This document shows, piece by piece, positions 50,972 to 56,470 of a stretch of 56,470 nucleotides of DNA. A program made the translations under genes and the position numbers. The notes below the pieces were generated by a model, which saw only the letters and a list, made by a program, of their open reading frames with translations, did not search any database and was not told the DNA's origin. Numbering within the stretch: position 1 is the first letter of the stretch; each line of letters opens with the position of its first letter. Location of the stretch: assembly GCA_025937235.1 (NCBI GenBank), contig JAICRU010000009.1, positions 1 to 56,470 of the forward strand, written 5' to 3'. The DNA comes from Acidimicrobiia bacterium. GTDB lineage: Bacteria; Actinomycetota; Acidimicrobiia; Spongiisociales; ZC4RG35.

Positions 50972-50994
50972 GGGGGCGGACATCGTCCGCCCCC
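50972..50994. terminator. hairpin terminator
   Basis: GGGGGCGGAC, loop ATC, GTCCGCCCCC: a perfect 10-bp GC stem 38 bases after the DUF1876 stop, without a T-run. The rest of the gap to 51146 holds only a weaker GGGTC/GACCC hairpin at 51101-51118 and the next promoter. Confidence 0.55.
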
Positions 50995-51146
50995 TGCCCG
51001 AACCCCCGCCCTCGCGGTGGTCTCTCCGCTCAGGACCTGTCGGTGACCTAGGGGTGGTCCTCAGTGAAGTCTTGCCATCGGGCCCCTCCGCAGACGCAGA
51101 GGGTCTCTCAGAGGACCCGGGGATGGTCGGATAGCATCACGGTCGC

Positions 51147-51857
51147 TTGTTCCCGCTACGCGACGTCAACCCGACCCGAATCACCCCCATCGTCACCCTG
51201 GCCCTGATCGGGGCCAACCTGCTGGTCTATTTCCTGATCCAGGGCAGAGGCACGGTCGAGGAGCAGCAGGCACTCGTCTACGAGCGGGCAGCCATCTCGT
51301 GTGAGGTGACCACCGGGTTCCCCCTGGGGATCGACGAGATCGTCAACGACACCTGCGTGGCGGGGGCCCAGGACCCGGTCTTTCCCGACAAGAACGTGTT
51401 CCTTGCCCTGGTGACCTCGATGTTCCTCCACGGGAGCGTGGGCCACGTGTTGTTCAACATGTGGTTCCTGTGGATCTTTGGCAACAACGTCGAGGAGGCT
51501 TACGGGCACATCGGGTATCTGTTGATGTACCTGATCGGCGGGCTGGCGGCGACCGGGGCCTATGTCGGCCTCAATCCGGACGCGACGGTGCCGTTGGTAG
51601 GCGCCTCGGGTGCGGTCGCCGTTGCCATGGGCGCCTACGTGGTCCTGTTCCCTGGTCACCGCGTGCTCTCTCTGGTCGGATGGTTCTTGCTTCCCGTGCC
51701 GGCGGCACTCTTCCTGATCATCTGGTTCATCGCCCAGTTCGGGCTGGGCGGCACGAACACGGCATGGGAAGCACATGCCGCGGGCTTTGTCTTCGGGGCC
51801 GGGATCAGCCTCTTTCTTCGTTCCGCCCTGATGCGTCGCGTCCCCCTGGGCAGGTGA
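51147..51857 (+). CDS. rhomboid-family intramembrane serine protease
   Basis: 236 residues, six membrane helices plus an N-terminal loop. The rhomboid markers are HGSVGHVLFNMWFLWIFG, the catalytic serine motif GASGA, and the catalytic His in AWEAHAAGFVFGAG. A 45-residue loop after helix 1 contains two Cys. The TTG start is preceded by TAGCAT (51132-51137) nine bases upstream and no ribosome site. Members cleave transmembrane substrates within the bilayer; the target here is unknown. Confidence 0.88.
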   Translation: MFPLRDVNPTRITPIVTLALIGANLLVYFLIQGRGTVEEQQALVYERAAISCEVTTGFPLGIDEIVNDTCVAGAQDPVFPDKNVFLALVTSMFLHGSVGHVLFNMWFLWIFGNNVEEAYGHIGYLLMYLIGGLAATGAYVGLNPDATVPLVGASGAVAVAMGAYVVLFPGHRVLSLVGWFLLPVPAALFLIIWFIAQFGLGGTNTAWEAHAAGFVFGAGISLFLRSALMRRVPLGR

Positions 51858-52001
51858 CGATCAACGGGCCTGTCTACTGCCGCTATGCAACGGGTCGCAA
51901 TACCTAAGCGACACTGAACATCACGATCGATCCGAGGGGTGGCCGGGTCCGAGTGTGTAGTGTCACTGTTCACAGCGAATGAGCAGATGTAGGGCGGAGT
52001 G

Positions 52002-53219
52002 ATGGGTAGGAGTTTGCTCAAGGGTGGCTGCGTGCTCAGCCTCGACCGCAAGGTGGGCAACTTTCGGGTGGCCGATGTGCTCATCGAGGAGGGTCGTATC
52101 GCCGAAGTCGGCCCCGATCTGCGCGCCCGCGGCGCCGAGGTGGTGGACGCGGCCGACACCATCGTCATGCCCGGCTTCGTCGACGCCCATCGCCATGCTT
52201 GGCAGTCGTTGTCCCGGGGGGGCGGCGATGGCGAGACCGCTTCCGGGTCCGCCTTCTCCAGCGACGATGTCTACGCGGCCACCCTGATCGGGCTGCTCGG
52301 GGCGATGGAGGCAGGTATCACCGGCCTCGTCGACTGGTTCGACATGCCCGGCGGCTCGCATGCCGATGCCGCATTTCAGGCCCATGCCGATTCCGGGCTG
52401 AGGACAGTCTTCGTGACATCTGCCCGGCCCGAAGCGGCGGCTGCGCCGAAGTCGTCGTTGACCACGATCGCCGCCGGAGGTGACGACCCGGGAGCCTGGG
52501 CTACGGCCCGAGAGCAGGGTCTGCGCATCCACGCACACGCCGCCCTCAGCGCGGAGATGAGAGGGCTTGGAGTGATGGCCCCCATGCTCGGGAACGATGT
52601 GACCCTTGTTCACGGGTCCTACCTGGAAGACCGCGATCTCGATGCGGTGGCTTCGTCGGGAGCCGCGATCGTCCTCGCCCCGTCCAGCGAGATGGCCGGC
52701 GGCCTGCCCCCACTCGACGTCCAGAAGCTGATCGACCGGGGGATCCGCCCCGGCCTCGCCGTCGACACCGAGCGCATCGGTCCCGGTGACCTCTTCGCCC
52801 AGATGCGGGCGGCGATCTCTCTCCAGCACGCGAGGTTGTTCGACCTAAAGCTGGCCGGCAAGGCAGGTCTACCCAAGCTGCTCACGACTCGCGAGGTGAT
52901 TCGCTACGCCACCATCGATGGGGCCCGGGCGATCGGTCTCGGGGAGGCCACCGGATCGCTGACACCCGGGAAGCAGGCCGACGTGGTCGTGCTTCGGACC
53001 GATCGCCCCAACATCTACCCGATCAACGATCCCATCGGGGCCGTGGTCTGGGGCATGGACACCTCCAATGTCGACTGGGTGTTCGTGGGCGGCCGCCCGA
53101 TGATGCAGTCCGGCTCTCTGGTGGCAGATGTGACCCGTGCGCGCAACCTGGCCAACGACGCCAGGGAGCGGATGACCCGAGGGTCCGCCACGCTGTCCCC
53201 CGCCGGGGAGGCGTCATGA
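52002..53219 (+). CDS. amidohydrolase / deaminase (cytosine-adenosine deaminase type)
   Basis: 405 residues of the TrzA/SsnA/5'-deoxyadenosine-deaminase-like amidohydrolases. Metal ligands are His63 and His65 (DAHRHAWQS), with later His residues in LRIHAHAAL and LVHGSYL, and an Asp in AVDTERI. The C-terminal ATGSLTPGKQADVVVL closes the beta sandwich. The substrate is probably an aminated purine, pyrimidine or related heterocycle. It is translationally coupled (ATGA) to a ribose/nucleoside-type ABC permease, so it probably processes what that system imports. The gap 51858-52001 contains TTCACAG but no clear operator. Confidence 0.8.
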   Translation: MGRSLLKGGCVLSLDRKVGNFRVADVLIEEGRIAEVGPDLRARGAEVVDAADTIVMPGFVDAHRHAWQSLSRGGGDGETASGSAFSSDDVYAATLIGLLGAMEAGITGLVDWFDMPGGSHADAAFQAHADSGLRTVFVTSARPEAAAAPKSSLTTIAAGGDDPGAWATAREQGLRIHAHAALSAEMRGLGVMAPMLGNDVTLVHGSYLEDRDLDAVASSGAAIVLAPSSEMAGGLPPLDVQKLIDRGIRPGLAVDTERIGPGDLFAQMRAAISLQHARLFDLKLAGKAGLPKLLTTREVIRYATIDGARAIGLGEATGSLTPGKQADVVVLRTDRPNIYPINDPIGAVVWGMDTSNVDWVFVGGRPMMQSGSLVADVTRARNLANDARERMTRGSATLSPAGEAS

Positions 53220-54265
53220 CCGCCAAACGGGCCCCTTCCTCCGCAGTCACCTCGTTCGTCGTCGGGTCGAGGTACATGCCCGTCTATCTGGCGATAGTCG
53301 TCCTGGTGGTGGTCGCCGCGATCTGGGCCCCGGCCACACTGTCCAAGGGTGGACTCGAGGCGATCGCCCCGCTCGGCACATTTCTCGCCATCACCGCCCT
53401 AGGTCAGATGCTGGTGATCATGACCGGCGGGATCGACCTCAGCATCCCGGGGACGTTTCTCCTGGGCGGCTTGCTGGTGGTCGGTGTCGGCCAGCAATCG
53501 GACACCAGGATCTGGGTTGCGTTGCTCACGGCCATAGGTGTTGCCGCCCTGATCGGCCTGGTCAACGGCATCCTGATCGGCGGCCTCAAGTTGAATGCGT
53601 TGATCGTCACGCTTGCCGTCGGCCAGGTGGTGGCCGGGGTGGCCAATCGCTACTACAACCAGGTCGCAATCCAGAAGCCCGTGCCTGCTGGCCTGTCCGA
53701 ATGGGCTACCAGCGACCTTCTCGGGGTGACCAGGATCTTCTGGGTCGGTGTCGTCCTCACCGTCGTCCTCGTCGTCGTCTTCAGGTTCACCGGGGTCGGC
53801 CGTCGGTTCCAGGTGGTCGGGGCCAACCCGCTCGCCTCCAACGTGCTCGGCCTTCGCGTGAATCTCAACCAGATGGCCGCGTACGTGGTGGCTGCGATCC
53901 TGTACGCCACGGCAGGAGCCCTGCTCGCTGCAGACATACGGGCTCCCGGAGTCACCGTCGGTGCTCCCTACCTGCTCGGTCCGATCGCGGCCGTCGTGAT
54001 CGGTGGCGCCTCACTCACCGGCGGGCTGGCCAGCCCGGTATCGACGTGGGCCGCTGCCTTCTTCCTGGCCGGTCTCAACCAGATGATGCGGGTCATGGGG
54101 CTGCCCACCGCGCTCCAGTTCGTGGTCTTCGGGCTGGTGATCGTGGGTGGGATGCTGGTCTCGGGTGACCGGATCATCAAAACGGTGGAACGGATTCTGC
54201 GCGACCGGTCGAGACCGGGGCGGCGCAAGGAAGGGAGTCTCGCCGTCGAAGGCGGCGAGCCATGA
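53216..54265 (+). CDS. ribose/nucleoside-type ABC transporter permease
   Basis: 349 residues with about nine to ten helices. It belongs to the RbsC/branched permease family: GQMLVIMTGGIDLSIPGTFLLGG, NGILIGGLKLNALIVTLAVG, and the coupling loop VGANPLASNVLGLRVN. It starts on the ATGA overlap with the amidohydrolase gene. The last 25 residues are a basic cytoplasmic tail. It partners the binding protein and ATPase that follow. Confidence 0.88.
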   Translation: MTAKRAPSSAVTSFVVGSRYMPVYLAIVVLVVVAAIWAPATLSKGGLEAIAPLGTFLAITALGQMLVIMTGGIDLSIPGTFLLGGLLVVGVGQQSDTRIWVALLTAIGVAALIGLVNGILIGGLKLNALIVTLAVGQVVAGVANRYYNQVAIQKPVPAGLSEWATSDLLGVTRIFWVGVVLTVVLVVVFRFTGVGRRFQVVGANPLASNVLGLRVNLNQMAAYVVAAILYATAGALLAADIRAPGVTVGAPYLLGPIAAVVIGGASLTGGLASPVSTWAAAFFLAGLNQMMRVMGLPTALQFVVFGLVIVGGMLVSGDRIIKTVERILRDRSRPGRRKEGSLAVEGGEP

Positions 54266-54329
54266 GAGAAGGAGAATCAATGATCGAGGCCAAAAGCGGG
54301 AGCAGGAAATGAACGATTGGAGGAGGACT

Positions 54330-55676
54330 ATGAAACCCAGGGTGATTGCCCTGATCGCCGTGTTGGCGCTCGTCCTGGCCGCCTGTACGGGCGATGTGAC
54401 CACGACAACCGCGGCAGCCGAAGAGGAAGCCACCACGACGGCGGCACCGGCCGAGGCCACCACCACGGCGGCGCCCGCCGAGGCCACCACGTCGGCCGCT
54501 CCCGCGGAGGGCGCGCTGAGCGAATACGGCGAGAGCACCGATGCGGATCCGGCGCTGGTCGAGAAGGCGCTCGGACCGGTGAGCGATGTCCCGGACATCG
54601 TGCTCGCTTCGATCGCTCGCGCCGAGCAGGAGCTCGACCAGGCCACGATCGACAAGGCGCTCGAGTGCTGGGCCGCGGTCGAGTGTGAGACGGGCACTGG
54701 CGGCGAAGTGATAATGGGCTACGCCGACGGCGGCGGGCTCAACGTGTGGCGGCAGGTGACCCGGATGGAGGCGATCCTCCAGGCGCTCACCTATGACGAG
54801 ATCGGAACCATGGTGTTCCGTGACGCCCAGTGGTCGACCGACCCGGCAGTGCCGATCGGCGACATCAACTACATGGTCGAGCGCGGGGTGACGTTCATCA
54901 TCGGCTACCCCGACTGGGGCTTGGCCCTCGGTGACGCCATCAAGGCTGCCGAGGCGGCCGGGATCCCTTACGTGCCCTACTCGGCCGGTTGGGTCGGCCT
55001 GCCTGGCCAGGACGGGGCACTCGTCCCCGGAACCGACTACCTGTCGATCGTCGGTGAGGATCTCTGCGCCTTGGGCGAGAGCTTCTCCCAGGTGATCAAC
55101 GACGGGGTCGGCGAAGGCTCGATCGGAGTCCTCGGAGGGACCCCCGGCAACGCCCTGTCACTGGGATGGCAGCAGTGTCACATTCCGTCTTTGGCGGAGA
55201 CGATCGAGGTGGTCAACCCACCTGCGGACGAGAACTCGACCACCGGTGATACCTACTGGGCCAACGACATCGCAGCTGAGGTCGTCGGCGGCATGCTCTC
55301 GACCAACCCCGATATCGCCGGGTTCAGCTACGAGTACGCCGACGGGCTGGCCACTGCGTTGGCCGATGTCGAGATCGACACCATGACGCTGGCCATCCGC
55401 ACCGACGAGCAGACGTTGTTCTGCGACTGGGTGGAGCGGGACAACCCGAACTATCGGATCTGGTACTCGGCGGGTGGCAACTTCCAGTCGCGGACCGCGG
55501 TGACGGCACAGATGATGAACATCGCCGGGGCCGAGATCCCGGCAGAGATCGTCGTGCCCCATGTCATGCGTGAGGTCACCGCAGCCGATTGCAACCCGGA
55601 TCGGGTGACACCGACGGTGTCGAACACCTCACTGGTCCCGGACGACGTACTCGCCTTGATGTACCCGGCTGGATGA
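54330..55676 (+). CDS. periplasmic-binding-protein-like lipoprotein of the ABC importer
   Basis: 448 residues with a perfect ribosome site (aggagg). The lipoprotein signal ends LVLAACTG (lipid Cys19). A low-complexity linker with imperfect repeats of EATTTAAPA spans about 25-62. The type I sugar/nucleoside-binding fold (about 110-445) includes MVERGVTFIIGYPDWGLALGDAIKAAEAAGIPYV. It has five or so Cys in the mature part, more than usual. The ligand is unknown; context favours a nucleoside, ribose derivative or heterocycle. The ATPase gene overlaps its stop (ATGA). Confidence 0.85.
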   Translation: MKPRVIALIAVLALVLAACTGDVTTTTAAAEEEATTTAAPAEATTTAAPAEATTSAAPAEGALSEYGESTDADPALVEKALGPVSDVPDIVLASIARAEQELDQATIDKALECWAAVECETGTGGEVIMGYADGGGLNVWRQVTRMEAILQALTYDEIGTMVFRDAQWSTDPAVPIGDINYMVERGVTFIIGYPDWGLALGDAIKAAEAAGIPYVPYSAGWVGLPGQDGALVPGTDYLSIVGEDLCALGESFSQVINDGVGEGSIGVLGGTPGNALSLGWQQCHIPSLAETIEVVNPPADENSTTGDTYWANDIAAEVVGGMLSTNPDIAGFSYEYADGLATALADVEIDTMTLAIRTDEQTLFCDWVERDNPNYRIWYSAGGNFQSRTAVTAQMMNIAGAEIPAEIVVPHVMREVTAADCNPDRVTPTVSNTSLVPDDVLALMYPAG

Positions 55677-56470
55677 GCGAAAGCGCTCCCGGAGGAGAGT
55701 CGGCCTCCCCGGTCACCGTCCTCGAGCTGAGCGGGGTCTCCCGCCAGTTCGGGGCGGTCCGGGCTCTGACCGATGTCAGCTTCGATTGTCGCGCCGGCGA
55801 AGTACATGCCCTCGTCGGCGAGAACGGATCGGGGAAGTCGACTCTCCTCGGGATCGCCAGCGGGTTCGTGGAGCCGGATCGCGGTTCGGTGACCATCGGG
55901 AGCAGGCGTCTCCGCACCGATTCCCCGGCTCTCGCCCGAAAACTGGGGCTGGCCATGGCTTACCAGGACACATCTCTGGTCCTGGCCCAACCCGTCAAGA
56001 ACAACCTGTATCTCGCTGCACCGCCGGACGAACGCCCGGCCTACTGGCGGCGGAAGAAGTGGGCGAGGCGGCTGCTCGGGGAGTTCGACCTCGACATGGA
56101 GCTGTTTCCCGACGCGCCGGCCGGTTTCCTGACCCTCGCCGAGCGTCAGATGTTCGAGGTGGCCAAGGCGCTGGTCTCGAATCCCAAGGTGTTGCTGCTC
56201 GACGAGCCCACGACGGCCCTGGGCCCTGACGAGGTCGAGGCCCTGCATCGAACAATATCCGCCTGCCGGAAGCGAGGCGTGGGCATCGTCTACGTCAGTC
56301 ACCGTCTTCCCGAAGTCCTCGAGATCGCTGATCGGATCACCGTGCTCAGAGACGGCCGGGCCAGGGGCACGTTCGATGCCAGGACGACCACCGAGCACGA
56401 TCTGGTCGACCTCATCGTCGGCCGCCCCTTCGAGGCGGCGTTCCCCCCATCGACTGCGGGCGGGGGTGAC
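55673..56470 (+). CDS. ABC importer ATP-binding protein (RbsA type), partial
   Basis: The first 266 codons of a sugar/nucleoside ABC ATPase; the gene continues past the window. ATG 55673 overlaps the binding-protein stop. Walker A is GENGSGKST, the signature is LTLAERQMFEVAKAL, Walker B is VLLLDEPTTAL, and the switch His is in YVSHRLPEV. Only the first of the two ATPase domains usual in RbsA/XylG proteins is covered. It completes a permease, binding protein and ATPase set behind the amidohydrolase. Confidence 0.9.
   Translation, partial: MSESAPGGESASPVTVLELSGVSRQFGAVRALTDVSFDCRAGEVHALVGENGSGKSTLLGIASGFVEPDRGSVTIGSRRLRTDSPALARKLGLAMAYQDTSLVLAQPVKNNLYLAAPPDERPAYWRRKKWARRLLGEFDLDMELFPDAPAGFLTLAERQMFEVAKALVSNPKVLLLDEPTTALGPDEVEALHRTISACRKRGVGIVYVSHRLPEVLEIADRITVLRDGRARGTFDARTTTEHDLVDLIVGRPFEAAFPPSTAGGGD

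Noticed and set aside
54011-54697. Minus-strand frame with repeated VVASAGAA units
   Set aside because: It is the antisense of the Ala/Thr linker repeats of the binding lipoprotein.
1-56470. CRISPR array, tRNA or rRNA genes, insertion sequences, attachment sites
   Set aside because: No regularly spaced repeats, cloverleaf-like segments, rRNA sequence, transposase or integrase motifs, or terminal repeats were seen on either strand.

Overview
The window is GC-rich, almost fully coding DNA from one bacterial chromosome, with many 1-4 base stop/start overlaps and frequent GTG and TTG starts. A full GlgE alpha-glucan pathway, an F420-type LLM oxidoreductase, DUF1876, DUF6328 and DUF5667 proteins, an actinobacterial SOS box and many starts that look leaderless point to Actinomycetota. 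An uncultured acidimicrobial-type lineage is my guess; there is no rRNA to test it. I see no tRNA, rRNA, CRISPR array, insertion sequence or prophage.

Region by region. 1-7.6 kb: an SOS box, a histidine kinase coupled to a cell-surface protein, a DUF2236 oxygenase, a minus-strand operon (LysE exporter, AlkZ-like winged-helix protein, YqeY-like protein) and an MFS transporter. 7.6-13.7 kb: a four-gene NMT1/THI5-type ABC importer followed by beta-ureidopropionase and dihydropyrimidinase, i.e. reductive pyrimidine or hydantoin catabolism. 13.7-24.1 kb: CPBP protease, YpfJ-type zinc peptidase, CoA-acylating methylmalonate-semialdehyde dehydrogenase, lipoprotein, lysA and metX, LLM oxidoreductase, and a large cyclase/ATPase/repeat regulator.

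24.1-33.2 kb: a general-stress region and the most unusual part of the window. An operon behind a near-perfect SigB/SigF-type promoter encodes a small Rho-N protein, a single-chain anti-sigma kinase plus STAS antagonist, and a group-3 sigma factor carrying an N-terminal degenerate copy of the anti-sigma kinase fold. A NIT-SpoIIE phosphatase sits next to it, and membrane proteins with the same promoter type flank it. A frameshifted membrane-protein gene, a degenerate histidine kinase and a second surface protein follow.

33.1-40.8 kb: an HxlR regulator with a palindromic operator, divergent from two S1C proteases; a wrecked ExeM/NucH-type nuclease pseudogene; an ASCH-like protein; an ECF sigma factor with a DUF5667 protein; a TadE/TadG pair. 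41-50 kb: glgB, a GH57 protein, glgE and a treS-maltokinase fusion, which together convert trehalose to branched alpha-glucan. 50-56.5 kb: DUF4126, DUF1876 and rhomboid genes, then an amidohydrolase leading a ribose/nucleoside-type ABC importer that is cut by the window end.

Assignments come from reading translated sequence and motifs; no database search was run.
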